Below the pieces are notes generated by a model. That model was not told the DNA's origin. It did no database searches and saw only the letters and a program-made list of their open reading frames with translations. Position numbers and translations under genes: made by a program. A DNA stretch of 64,000 nucleotides from Ascarosepion bandense (Eukaryota; Mollusca; Cephalopoda; Sepiida; Sepiidae). Shown one piece after another: positions 53,114-64,000 of the stretch. The stretch lies in assembly GCA_037127315.1 (NCBI GenBank), contig JBBBDQ010000352.1:1536001-1600000 (forward strand), written 5' to 3'. How positions within the stretch are numbered: position 1 is the first letter of the stretch; each line of letters begins with the position of its first letter.

Positions 53114-54255
53114 TCAATACTCAACTAAAAAAGGGTGACAGTTCTTTAAAATATTTTAAAAATATTTTTAAAACTTTATGAATTATTATAATAATAAGAA
53201 AAAATGAAAACAATTCCTTTAAAATTTTATTAGTAATCGAAAATGTTTTTTCTTCAGACTATAATGTCCTTAATTATTATTATTTATTCCAGCAATTAAA
53301 AGCTTATCAAATTAAATTATATCAGAGTTTTATTGCATTTTTTATTTTACTCTTTGGAGCAGATTTTTGGATAGTGAATGATAATTTTAAATAATAAAAA
53401 AAATAGATGATTTATATTTCCCGATGAGTTCTGCGTTTAACTATTAAAAAATAATTTGCAGCCAATTAAAAATTATTAAAATTTCGTGGATTTACGTGGA
53501 GGGAGATAACAGAATTTTAAAACAATCACCAAGATTTTTACAAAATAATAATTTCAAAAATAATTTCATTCATTTGTGAATGAGTACTGAAAGTGTCATT
53601 AAAATCCGACAATTATTTGATTTTTGCGAGAATTTCCAAATGAATGTGTTTGTCACCGAAAAAAGTGAGTTACGTAAAAATTACGTGATCGATTTATAAA
53701 CAGTTGTAACATTTTCTGCAACGCTAACTCAAATCAAAACAAAATTTTCTGCCAGAATTTCGAACATGTTAAAAGGGATTAAAAAATTTAAAAAAATAAA
53801 TAAAAATTACTTTGATTTTCGTCTTGATAATATTATAAACATTTTGATAGAAAAAAGTTCGTTTTATTAAGTTTTGGACCTTTTTAATTCATACTTTGCT
53901 AGTTTTCTTTTTTTTCGATTTAATGGAAGTACCTAATTAAAACCCTCTGTTTATGCATTTACTTTTAGAAAGAGTGCTCAATATCAACTATCACTCATTA
54001 ATTTTCTAAATAACCATGAACTCATCTTATATTTCCCAAATAAATCATTTTCACCATTTATTTAAAAATCACCTGAAGAAGAAGAAGAGTATTATTCTGA
54101 AGCATTAACATTTTTGTGTAGTGATATAATGCTTTTATCAACAATTGTAATAACAAAATTACAAAACACATATTGATTTGTAAGCATAATTCTCTTTTGC
54201 GATATTTCATTAATTTTTGGTGGGGGAGATAGCGACACTTTTTCCAGATACACTT
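53114..54255. other. Very AT-rich DNA, nothing recognised
   Basis: Over 1 kb of A/T-run-rich sequence with no repeat relationship, hairpin or credible open frame. Confidence 0.4.
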
Positions 54256-54256
54256 C

Positions 54257-54425
54257 TTGCTGTTTAACCCATAGCTAGTGGGGAAATTTTGTGTATTCAT
54301 ACCTTTTTCAAGGGTATTTGTATATAGATGAATTTAACGAATTCGACTGGAATTAGAACTCCGATCTCCGATTTCAAATTCTGACTTTTTTCTGCTTCAA
54401 TCCATTACACAAGCCGCAGAACCTC
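54257..54425 (-). mobile_element. Diverged SINE family 1, 5' half
   Basis: Body blocks 'tttaacccatagctag' and 'aagggtatttgtatatagatg', then a degenerate tRNA-like head to about 54420. Confidence 0.5.
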
Positions 54426-54599
54426 GGATCGAACAGAGTTAAACACGAAAATCTTGGAAGATTACCAATTTCAACAAAAATATGAAGAATCCTGAACAAA
54501 TTGTACAATTATCGAAACGTTGTGACAATATTCTGAGACAATCAGAGTATATTAATGATAATCCCACATTTAAAAAACGAGTCAGGCACAATGTCAAGT

Positions 54600-54982
54600 T
54601 TTTTTTACAGTAAGGTATAAGGCTGGGAGGGGGGCTACCCCAGGTAGAAGGTTACGTTAAGGTGTAGTCTATAGGGATAGGAAGGAAAGATAACTAGACT
54701 AGACTTGGACAAGTTAAGATTGTAGTGATCGAGGAAACATCCTCGCAGGAGTTTGTTTCACAGGACAGTAGCCCGCTAAAAAGAAGCTATTCCAGTGGAA
54801 GTTACTTCTCGCCAATGAAATGCAGAGGAAATGTGGTTGATTTTCGGCAATGTAAATGGCATGGCGGATTCTTGCTGTGAAGTTTAGATCTTGCAGAACA
54901 AAGGAATGAAGTTTGAGCAATTTCCATGGTTGCAGCGACAGAGCAGTGAGAGAATCACTTCATCCCGCGTGTGTGTGTGTGT

Positions 54983-55030
<48 letters not shown>

Positions 55031-56450
55031 TGGGTGGAAAATAAGTATTCTCCAACAAGCCTTCGGAGTCGCTTTTGAACTCTATTAAGACTGGGCAGCC
55101 TTTTCCGAAATATGGCAACAGTACTCCATTTTCGGCCTCATCATACTCTTATAAAAGCAGTACTTACTGGAGTGGTATCGGCACCCGTCATTTTACCTGC
55201 ATCTTTAGCGATGGATTATATATAAGAATTCCACGAGGCTAGGTGTAAATCCGAGGCCCAATATCCTCTCAAAGCACGGGGATTTCTTGAGGGAACATTC
55301 GTTCATTGCGACTGAAAGTAGTTCAGTGTTCGATCGGCGGTGATGGGACATAACCTGTTTAGTTTTGACGGCATTAAATGAAGCCAGATAGTTTTCCTCT
55401 CACCGGGTTAGATCGGAAGCTGTAAATCTCTGATCTTGACTTCTGGCGGTGAGCCGGTATATCATTGTATAATCTGCATTGATGTTTACAAATGATCGGA
55501 GCATATTCTTCGGTAGATCCTTTTTGTATATCAGTAAGAATGTTGGTCCGATAAGTGACGCTTGTGGAACGACAGCCATTGAAAGCCAACTAAAGTCCCG
55601 GGTGCAACGAGACAGCAGACGAATATCCTCACCCTTTTTCGAAAATTCTGACAAATGCACAGCAAATGTTTTATTCCCGTTTTTTTGGTCCGTTTGATCA
55701 TTTTTAATCAATGTCCAGATTGACCCCAAACCGATAACATTTCCCGATTTACCATTCTATAGAACAGCTTTTTATTACATGAAAGCAGGCTGAGACATCA
55801 TTCGGTCCTATATAACGGAAGCCCCTCTCCAAACCTTCTTTAAACATGGTGCCCCCCCCCCCACTCCGAAAACTGCAGCCCAAATCTCTGAATAGATAAT
55901 TTCTAAAATGGTAGGTTTTATATCCCCCACAAAAGATGTACAGGATAGCATGAGGAATCGGGTACTTACTGAAGCGGTAGAGGGAGCCGATAATTTTACC
56001 TGCATCTTTAGCGATGGGTCGTATATAGGAATTCCAATTGAGGTTGGATGTGAATCTGAGGCTCAATATCCTCTCAAGGAACGGGGCCTCTTCGGGGGGA
56101 CATTCGTTCATCGTGTCTAGTGGTAGTTTGGGATCTGATCGGTGATGATGAAATGTAACCAGTTGGATTTTGGAGGCATTGAATGTAACCAGCTAGTTTT
56201 TCCCTCGCTGGGTAGTTAGTGTTAAATCGGAAGAGAGGTCATATGTCAATTCTCTGATCGTCAAGAACTTTGGAGGTGCGACCGTATATCATCGTATCTT
56301 CAGCATAAAGGCTTAAAAATAATCTGAGTATGTTCTTAGGTAGATTATTTATGTAAATCAGAAAGAGGGTTGGTCCGAGAAGTGACCACTGGGAGACGCC
56401 TGCATTGACCGCCAGGGCCTCGGAGGATTGGCCGTTAATATTTACCCTCG
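54600..56450 (-). pseudogene. LINE family C (jockey/CR1-like), stacked degraded copies
   Basis: Minus-strand reading from right to left shows two partial copies. The first (about 56130-56450) gives LLGPTLFLIYINNLPKNIL and LYAEDTMIYGRTS. The second (55374-55729) gives PQASLIGPTFLLIYKKDLPK and INADYTMIYRLTA. These are the reverse transcriptase fingers/palm with the YADD box mutated to YAED and NADY. The C-terminal tail and 3' UTR follow at 54640-55300. All copies are inactive. Confidence 0.65.
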
Positions 56451-56957
56451 GGGATTTTTTTTTCTTTTTTTATAAGCGTTTCACCCCGAGCAAGGCATGT
56501 CACTGCCACTACTGCGCAGGGGGCTACATAGAGTGGAGAAAGGATGATTAAATGTCAGAGGGTGGGTGATAGGCAGGTGGGGATACCGAGAATGGTTAAA
56601 TATAGGAAATGTCAGAGGGTAGGTGATAGGCGGGTAAGGATACCGAGAATGAGGGTTGGGTAGATGAGAGTGTTCTGAGAATAATTGGGAGTTAGTGATA
56701 GGTGTCTATTGACCCAACATTTAAACACCTGGAGATTGTAGCTGTCGGGAAAGCAGAGTTGTGGAAGGGTGTTCCACAGGCGGGAAGCGCGAGAAAAGAA
56801 GCTGTTGGAGTAGAATTTACGGTTACATCTTATTTGTTTAACTGTAAAAGGGTGGGACCTAGTTGCTAATCTAGTATCTCGTGTAAATTCGTGCTTAGGC
56901 GGTTACCAGTGCTCTAAGTTCATCGGAGCAGAAGCCATGAAAGTACTTGTAGAAGAA
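56451..56957 (-). mobile_element. LINE family B 3' end inserted in family C
   Basis: Left junction TTTTTTTTTCTTTTTTTATA, then AGCGTTTCACCCCGAGCAAG and the 'gggggctacatagagtgg' block, ending in the C-terminal coding tail (VTVNKQIRCNRKFYS-like on the minus strand). It is bounded on both sides by a directly repeated family C segment of about 188 bp. Confidence 0.75.
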
Positions 56958-57545
56958 TTTTGGAGGTGCGACCGTATATCATCGTATCTTCAGCATAAAG
57001 GCTTAAAAATGATCTGAGTATGTTCTTAGGTAGATTATTTATGTAAATCAGAAAGAGGGTTAGTCCGAGAAGTGACCACTAGGAGACGCCTGCATTGACC
57101 GCCAGGGCCTCGGAGGATTGGCCGTTAATATTTACCCTCGGGGATCTACCTGTTAGAAAGGATTTTATAATACAGAAAACTTTTCCCAGTTATTCCATAG
57201 CCGGGGAGCTTTTGTAGTAAACGTTTGTGCCACACCTTGTCGAAGCAAATGAATTCAGCGTTTTCAAAAGAAGTGAATTTCAATATATCGAGAAATTTTA
57301 GGTATATATTTTTATATAAAGAATAACATGATTCAAGAAGAGTGAAATATATTTGAATATACGCAAATATATGAAGACGATAAAGAAATCTAGGTTATGT
57401 TTTTTCCTCACTGGGTAGTTAGGGTTAGGTCGGAAGAGAGGGCAGATAGTCAAAAATTTGGAGGTGCGACCGTATATCATCGTATCTTCAGCATAAATGC
57501 TTAAAAAATGATCGTAGTATGTTCTCAGGTGGATCATTTATTTAA
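56958..57545 (-). mobile_element. LINE family C, further duplicated reverse transcriptase pieces
   Basis: 56958-57146 repeats 56263-56450 with about three mismatches. 57450-57540 is a third partial copy ('ggaggtgcgaccgtatatca'). Between them lies a short further upstream part of the same element ending 'acaccttgtcgaagcaaatg'. The minus strand encodes the YAEDTMIYGRTS motif twice. Confidence 0.65.
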
Positions 57546-57945
57546 GTGGCATGACGGGTCCTAGCCGTGAAGGTAGGTCCGACCTGTTGGAACCAGGTGA
57601 TGCAGTTCGTACGAGCACTTTCCATGGTAGTAGCTATGGATCAGTGAGAGAACCACCTGTGAGGGAGAGGTTGGTGGGTGGAAAATAACTCTTCTCCAAA
57701 ATGTCCTCGGAGTCGCTTTTGAACTCTAAGACTAGAGAGCTCCTTCCCAGATATGGCAACAGTATTCCATTTTCGGCCTGATTTAGCTCTTAAAAAGGTA
57801 GAGGGTAGCATGAATCTTTACCGATGGATTATATATAGGAATTCCACTTGAGATCCAGTGTGATTCTGAGGCCCAATATTTTCTCACGGCACGAGGCCTC
57901 CTCGTGAGGACGTCACTTCATCGTGACTGTCGGTCGCTCGAGGTA
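57546..57945 (-). mobile_element. LINE family C C-terminal region and 3' part
   Basis: Parallels 54890-55330 with 'ggtgggtggaaaataactct', 'cggagtcgcttttgaactct' and 'atatggcaacagtattccat'. It is minus strand and frame-broken. Confidence 0.6.
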
Positions 57946-58790
57946 GAAAAGAAACAATTGAGAATTAAGCACACACGCAATAACTTGTGAAACTAGTCTC
58001 TAGGCTATTAATTTTGACAATGCGTGTTAGATATTTGCAGTATTTGTTCGAAGAATCTGGTACAAAGCCTCGAGGGTGGGATACTCAGTGAGGATCAAGC
58101 TCACACTAGCCTGCGAAATGTGTATCATTTTACGTTTAACTCTTCTAAGTTTTTTTTGCATTGAATATTCAGACAAAACACCACAATAGTGGAACACCCG
58201 ATGTGAAAGCAAATCTCTAACAATGGGCAACGACGCTCACCTTCCAACCGTCGCTCTAAGGGAGATGTTAATTTAAGGTTTTCTTTATACTCAGCTTAAA
58301 TATAAAATTAAAAACGTATTGACGTTTTTGTGTGGAGACTATTCAGCAATAATGCTGTCAAAAAGGAAAGAAAGAAAGAAGGTTAACTGGTGATCATTAA
58401 TCACAGTTCGGCTTGATACCCGGGTCATGCATTCAGACTACCCGATACAGTATTTTGACAAGGTCATCTTTGCTTCTTCTCTTCTTACAAACTTACATTG
58501 ATTTCAACTGGATTTTGAATGAAAACTATTCGAATTAACAAATAAATGATAATAGAAAAGGAATTAAAAGATTGGAATAGAAATATTAAATCAGCGAAAC
58601 AAACATCCGGCTTGTTTGCTTTCTCTTATCTTGAGTCGTTCCTCTTGAATTAAAGAAGAAATCACCTTCGATTGTTAGAATACAATAAATCAAAATTACT
58701 TTTTCAAAACAAATTTCTAAAGTAAAAAAATAAATGAAAACAACAACAAAAAAAGATCTTATTTATTATCCTTTCATGATATTTACTTTG
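57946..58790. other. Unassigned DNA
   Basis: A tRNA-like fragment may lie near 58080-58260 ('gtgaggatcaagctcacac'), too degraded to call. Confidence 0.3.
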
Positions 58791-59420
58791 TTCATCCAGA
58801 GTAAGCTAACCTCCCTGTCGGCAGGGGCTTCAGAATACGCCGACTACTTCTCTGTAGATAGGTAACCCCTCTCCCAAATGAGACGTTCTGGGTATAATTA
58901 TAAATTACATCTGGGTTTGACGATAAACTGCATCCGGCAGCAAGGTCTCTAATTGGAAAGTTTTGAGGAGCATTGAACCACCTCTTAATTACTGTTGCTT
59001 CCAGGTCCAACCTGACCCGGAGTGGTTCTAGCTATGGGCAAATAGTTAACCCCTAAACTGGGCTCAAAGTACTATGAATTTATAAGAATAGATTTTTATA
59101 GGGAAAATTCCAGCAATACTTTTTTTGGAGAAGAAAATATTACCAGCAATATATTTTTGAAGGGGGGAAAATATTGCCAGGAATATATCTATGAAAAAAA
59201 ATATTACCAACAATACAGTTTAAAAAAAAATTAACAGCAGTATATATTCTGAGAAAGAAATATATACCAGTAATACATCGGACTCTCGACACAAACCTTT
59301 TGAGAAGCATTGAAACCACCTCTTAATTGCTGTTGCTTCCAGGTCCAACATGACCCAGGGTGGTAGCACCTGTTAGGGGTCCTAGCTATGTGCAAATAGT
59401 TAACCCATAGTTAACGTCAA
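58790..59420 (-). repeat. Dispersed repeat family E, inverted, with tandem subrepeats
   Basis: Contains inverted versions of the family E blocks twice (58965-59045 and 59295-59410: 'cctcttaattgctgttgctt', 'ctgttaggggtcctagctat'). They are separated by 40-50 bp units built on 'aaatattaccagcaatatat'. Confidence 0.55.
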
Positions 59421-60014
59421 TGAAACCTGATCTACAAACCGGTTTCTTACAAAGAATATATATTCTATTCATACTAATCTATTGTAAAAATCTTGTCAAC
59501 GTTAAATAATCTATTGAGGATGATATACCGTAAAAAAGATATTCCAAGAAAAAGACACAGATTTAAAAATACAGAACCTTGTTTTGAAGGCAATCAAGAA
59601 TTAACTTTTACCACACATTTACAGGAAAGATTAAACCTATTTAAATTCGAGAGGGTACGGTGATAAGGGATATTACAAGGGATATTAAAATAGAAAGAGA
59701 ATCAGAGAATGCGTAGATCGAAAGAAGGAATGAAATAAATACAAGGATGAAGGGAGATATCCGAATAAATCGCGAATGTATTTTCACTTTAGAAATTCAG
59801 CCAAATGGTTGGAGAATAGATCGGTCAAAATGGACTAAACAAAACGTTCAGAAATGAAGATATCTGTCTGACTGATTGATTTTTTTCAATATTTTTGTGG
59901 GTAATTTTAAGTCGAAACGTATTTTGGATTTAAAGAAAATTAATTTTTTGTGAGTGAATATTGCTTTAATATTTTTTTAGAATAACAATGATTTTTTTTT
60001 CCAGACATATATTC
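59421..60014. other. Unassigned DNA
   Basis: No repeat or gene recognised. Confidence 0.3.
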
Positions 60015-60170
60015 TACTATTCAACCCATATCCGGGGAGAAGGAGATGGATTCATAACTTTCTCGAGGATATTTGCTCGTAAGTAAGTGTAACAAATCCG
60101 ACACGAATTTGAACTCGGCTCTCCGATTTCTCATTCCGTGCAGTTATCCTTTACACCACTCACACATCCA
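60015..60170 (-). repeat. Diverged SINE family 1 variant, 5' half
   Basis: 'caacccatatccggggagaa' to the degenerate head ending near 60168. Same subfamily as 6835-6960. Confidence 0.45.
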
Positions 60171-60541
60171 CTCAAATGTTTTTACAAATTTTAATTCATA
60201 AATCAGGCAAAATAATAGATTAACAATAATATATGATAATCTAACAAATATTGCAAAATATTGCAAAAATTATGTTCTCGAATCGAAGATTCGTTTTTAA
60301 CAATCTCAGTATACGATTTTTTTTCTCCTCGAATTAAGTCATGACATTTTATTTTACTTTTTTTTTGCGTAGAAAAAATACAGGTTAAGAATCCGAAGTT
60401 CTTGCAACCGAAAGTGCTTCAGCTTTCAGATTGATTTTTGACTTTGGAGTACAGGCTATTTAATTTCTATATAGCAACTATAAAAAAGTGCATCTTGGGA
60501 AAAAAAACCCAGGCACAAACACAATACCCCTTTATATTTTA

Positions 60542-60640
60542 CTAGCAGTATAGACCGGCGTTGCTCGGGTGTAATGAAAGCTTTAAAACTAATCCATGGT
60601 CCTGGATCTCAGACTCAGCCTAAAGAATAGTTAAAATAAT
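60542..60640 (-). mobile_element. Helitron-like 3' end, solo
   Basis: CTAGCAGTATAGACCGGCGT carries the 3' hairpin and CTAG terminus, with an adjacent A giving the 3' T on the element strand. It is cut after about 100 bp. Confidence 0.55.
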
Positions 60641-60670
60641 AATAAAATAATTACGACAATTTACCAATCG

Positions 60671-60676
60671 CACATA

Positions 60677-60727
<51 letters not shown>
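60671..60727. repeat. TA microsatellite
   Basis: An uninterrupted (TA)n run directly abutting the 3' terminus of the next Helitron-like element. Confidence 0.95.
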
Positions 60728-60728
<1 letters not shown>

Positions 60729-61408
60729 TAGCAGTATAGCCCGGCGTTGCTCGAGTGTAATGAAAGCTTTAAAACTAACCCATGGTCCTGGAGCTCAGAC
60801 TCTTTGGACGTTGGCAAGAAAGACTAAAAAGCAATACTTGTTTCCAGTTAAAGCGAAACCGTAGACTGAAAGAATGATGAATGGATGTAAGTCAAATTTT
60901 GATTTCCTGGTATCAATATCAAATAAGTTTTTTTCGTCGTAAACTGAATTTTGAAGGCTAAATAAGTCCCCTGAGTAAATGGTATCATGGCTGAGACTAA
61001 GAACTACAATTATACTTACTTAGGACCAAATCCGAAGCAAAAACTAAAATAAAAGGCTTGAAAAAAAATGTAGACATACAGGTAGATAAACAGACACACA
61101 CACAAACATCTTGCCTTATATATATATACCTATATATTATCGATTTTCTGCAATATTGTAAGAACTGCAACCTTGAAACTTCTGACTATCGTTTCTTATG
61201 TCTTTGTCTATGAGCGTATCAAATTTGATTAAAATCGGACCACTCCTTCTATAACCCGATTTTTTCGATTATCAATTTTCGATATTTATCGGGGGTACCT
61301 CGACACAAAACCTAGCTAAGAACACTCGCAGGCGCTTATAGTACAACTCTGTAAATTTTCAAGAAAATTGATTGAGCCGTTTCGGCGTCTATAGGTAATG
61401 GACACACA

Positions 61409-61471
<63 letters not shown>

Positions 61472-61523
61472 AGAGAGAGAGAGAGAGACAGAGACAAAGT
61501 TCCATTGATAAATAAGTTTAGAT
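60728..61523 (-). mobile_element. Helitron-like element with both termini, minus strand (796 bp)
   Basis: The 3' end CTAGCAGTATAGCCCGGCGT is at 60728 and the 5' end AAGTTTAGA at 61515-61523. On the element strand the flanks are A before TC and T after CTAG. The interior has the same block order as 11742-12485, including the CA/GA microsatellite near the 5' end (61402-61495). No coding region. Confidence 0.65.
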
Positions 61524-62510
61524 AAGAGAACTTATACATATACCCTGGAGGTAATTTTATATAAATAACTTAAACTCTAAAAGTAGTTTCCTATAAAATT
61601 TAATAAATTTTATGTACATAGAGATACAGGTAATAACGCGAATCATGTAGTGCTCACACATTTTTAATGTTGAAATTAAGATTTTGCATAAAAATCATGT
61701 TTTCTACTTTCTGTAAGTGTACAAAAAATATGATCACTATTTACAAAATATATATAAATGCAGGATTTTTTGACATTTTGAATAAAATCTTTATTGAGCA
61801 CAAAGCACTTGGTAAATGATCCCCGAACGAAGGTGTTGCTGTGACGATCGCTAACAAAAGAGTGATGCCAATGTTGGTTACGTAGCTGGGGTGGAGAACA
61901 CCCACCCAGGGTAGATGAGGTCACTTACAACAGCTGCACATCACCTAGGAACCTTGACAGTGCTTTCTGAATTTTTTCCCATTTGTGACAAGTCATGTGA
62001 GCAGCTAAAAAATTGTAGCTTTTAGAATTTGGAAATTTCGGGTAAAAGATCCTGAACCTCTACCAGTATCGATACTTTTAAGATTTGAGTCAGTTAATAA
62101 ATAAAAACGTACATATTTTTTAGTTTTGTATTAGCTCCACAAACACCAAATGTGAGCAAAAATTCAAATAAATTATACCCAACGCTATGATGACAGAATT
62201 TGCGGCTGTTTGCGCTACGTAAATACACTCTGGAAAATGTCTCCGTGAAAGTCTATATCAGAGGCACACACAACCACCGCAAAAAAAAACAAAAAAAACA
62301 AAAAAAAAAAACGGAGAAAACATGACTGATTCATCTTACGATCCTGTAAGTGACCCTCACGCGATACAAGATATATGTGGATTTATGGTTATAGGTACCT
62401 TTTGAGCGTAGTTCTGCTAGAAGCAAATGATTCCCAAGTGTCTGTAATGGCGATCCAGCCTTTCGATTAACAATCCGAACATTCTCAAATGAATTTAATC
62501 GAAAGAACAG
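61524..62510. other. Unassigned DNA with an A/C-rich tract
   Basis: A-rich tract at 62279-62313. An 82-codon minus frame at 61676-61924 has no recognisable domain. Confidence 0.3.
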
Positions 62511-62848
62511 TCAGTCAGTTAAGTGCCATACGTAATGCATACTATGGGCGATCATGTCTAGAAAAAGACATGACTGACTGAGCAGAAGATTATCCCGCAG
62601 TAGGTTGCCATTACATTCTGCGATAGATTGGTTGCTAGCCAAGGCTATAGAACACTATCTGTCCTATTATTTAACCCATAACTGAGTTAAATAATAGGAC
62701 AGATAATTATTTAACACATAACTGGGTGGAAGAGAAGGATTAATAGCTTTCCCAAGGGTATTTGTGCGTAAATGAATGCAACTAGAATTCGAACTCGGCT
62801 CCACAATTTGCCGTTGCAAGCCAATATCCACTGCACCACAACGCTCAA
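62511..62848 (-). mobile_element. SINE family 1 with an internal snap-back duplication
   Basis: Full minus-strand SINE (head GCGTTGTGGTGCAGTGGATA at the right). An extra 40-50 bp in the middle forms a perfect 20-bp inverted repeat at 62656-62675 and 62686-62705. Confidence 0.75.
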
Positions 62849-63250
62849 TCGAAAGAACACGCATGTAAAATTCGCATAGCCCACGAAGTATCTCATGGTA
62901 TTCGTCAATATCTAAAATATTGTTTAGAAATTGTTGTATACAGTGGGGCGGGGAGGAGTGCCAATATCAAAGACAAAGCGTCTGTAGATGTACACGGATA
63001 TCGCAATATACGCAGCATAGTGGCTGCCAGTTTCTCTCTTTCGCTCTTCATATATATATATACATACTTCTTCTTTGATATTTTTTTTATCAAAGCTACT
63101 ACCATGTTTATAGATATTATTATTGCTATTATAATTCTACATTAATGCATTTATATTCTATACGAACCCATGTGATTATTTCTTATTTTTGTTATATACT
63201 GTTACTTTATATTCATATATAAACTTATATATATATATATATATATATAG
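62849..63250. other. Unassigned DNA with TA tracts
   Basis: TA tracts at 63049-63062 and 63227-63249. No gene recognised. Confidence 0.35.
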
Positions 63251-63433
63251 ACATGTTACGGAAATTAACGAAATTTGGTTATAAGCAACCGACAGATTGT
63301 AATGAATTATTTTGAACATTATTTTTACCGATACTCGTATTCAAGTAGATATTCTGTTTTTAATTAAGCAGTATTTTATATTTATACTACCGGCCTGATT
63401 ATTTCACGATAAATTTTTATGACGAAAATGTGT

Positions 63434-63527
63434 GCTACCCAGCAGGATTCGAACCTGCGACCTCTATTACATAGGGTAAGCATACCATTTGATCTGGTAC
63501 CGTCTTCACCACTCGACCATGGATAGC
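63434..63527 (-). tRNA. Class II tRNA-like sequence (Ser/Leu type), probable pseudogene or SINE head
   Basis: Minus strand: acceptor arms GCTATCC and GGGTAGC pair with one G-T wobble, and D-arm GGTCGAGTGGTGAAGACG is class II-like. Anticodon stem TACCA/TGGTA holds loop GATCAAA. There is a long variable region, and the T-arm GCAGG/CCTGC is perfect around TTCGAAT. By position the anticodon would be TCA, and U33 is replaced by A. The length is 94 nt. These defects, and the location between direct repeats at 63251 and 63634, suggest a tRNA pseudogene or SINE head. Confidence 0.55.
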
Positions 63528-63721
63528 CTCTTGATCAGACGAGGTTTCTATCATGCTTATATAACACAATTTTCGATCTATCGCAAACAAACCATATCTG
63601 CTCTGTAATGTATCGTCATGTCAAACAATGTAAACATGTTACGGAAATTAACGAAATTTAACGAAACTTGGTTATAAGTAACCGACAATTTGTAATGAAT
63701 TATTTTGAATATATATATATA

Positions 63722-64000
63722 CTAGCAGTATAGCCCGGCGTTGCTCGGGTGTAATGTAAGCTTTAAAACTAATCCATGGTCCTGGAGTTCAGACACTTTG
63801 GACGCTGGCACGAAAGACTTAAAAGCAATACTTGTTTCCGGTTAAAGCGAAACCGTAGACTGAAAGAAAAATGAATGGATGTAAGTCAAATTTTGATTTC
63901 CTGGTATCGATATAGTTTTTTTTCGTCGTAAACTGAATTTTGAAGGCTGAATAAGTTCTCTGAGTAAATGGTATCATGGCTGAGACTAAGAACTACAATT
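63722..64000 (-). mobile_element. Helitron-like element, 3' part, runs off the window
   Basis: 3' end CTAGCAGTATAGCCCGGCGT with flanking A on the plus strand, then the conserved 3' block ('gatttcctggtatcgatata', 'aatggtatcatggctgagac'). The 5' part lies beyond the right edge. Confidence 0.65.

Noticed and set aside
63434..63527. A functional tRNA gene (possibly selenocysteine, anticodon TCA)
   Set aside because: U33 is missing, the variable region is irregular, and the arm lengths do not match the 9/4 or 8/5 layout of tRNA-Sec. It lies between direct repeats, so a pseudogene or SINE head is more likely.

Overview
The window looks like repeat-saturated intergenic DNA of a metazoan, most likely a mollusc and plausibly a cephalopod. 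The grounds are AT-rich sequence full of TA, CA, GA and ATCT microsatellites, very abundant tRNA-derived SINEs, several LINE lineages, Penelope-like, Helitron-like, mariner-like and piggyBac-like relics, and no bacterial gene organisation. The taxonomic call is an inference from repeat style, not from a marker gene. I found no host protein-coding gene that I can support. The very long open frames at 31.8-34.1 kb are artefacts of a minisatellite.

Layout. 0-6.1 kb: foldback and mariner-type MITEs, a tRNA-headed SINE that carries a hammerhead ribozyme, the first Helitron-like element, a jockey/CR1-like LINE with another LINE nested in it, and a LINE with a restriction-like endonuclease. 6.2-13.5 kb: SINEs, microsatellites, a Penelope-like 3' end and two Helitron-like copies. 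13.8-15.4 kb: two copies of a piggyBac-type MITE, a 116-bp tandem array built from the end of that MITE, and a mariner transposase relic. 16.1-20.6 kb: a Penelope-like element with a GIY-YIG domain and the longest copy of an RTE-like LINE. 21.6 kb: the best hammerhead SINE. 23.3-26.4 kb: a repeat-poor, CpG-richer interval that is the best place to look for host sequence. 27.1-29.1 kb: two large foldback elements. 30.9-34.1 kb: a 98-bp minisatellite split by a LINE fragment. 34-46 kb: dense SINEs, chimeric 5S-tRNA SINEs and LINE pieces, including the most intact reverse transcriptase frame (40.1-41.2 kb). 46-54 kb: LINE pieces, a short telomere-like tract, a mariner relic and AT-rich unique DNA. 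54.6-58 kb: stacked jockey/CR1-like fragments. 58.8-64 kb: a dispersed repeat, more Helitron-like copies, SINEs and a tRNA-like sequence.

How the parts relate. LINE families are labelled A to D here. A is RTE-like with a (GAA)-rich 3' end. B is jockey/CR1-like; on the minus strand its 3' end begins with a 'tttcaccccaagcaaggc' signature. C is a second jockey/CR1-like family. D is R2-type with a restriction-like endonuclease. The SINEs are parasites of LINE machinery. Several LINE or tRNA-like pieces sit between unusually long direct repeats of about 70-190 bp, and several SINE and LINE pieces show snap-back inverted duplications.

The strongest candidates for something notable are the tRNA-headed SINE ending in a type I hammerhead ribozyme with a compensatory stem change between copies, the 5S rRNA-tRNA chimeric SINE present in two structurally identical copies, and the satellite seeded by a MITE terminus. 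All family assignments were made by eye, without database searches.
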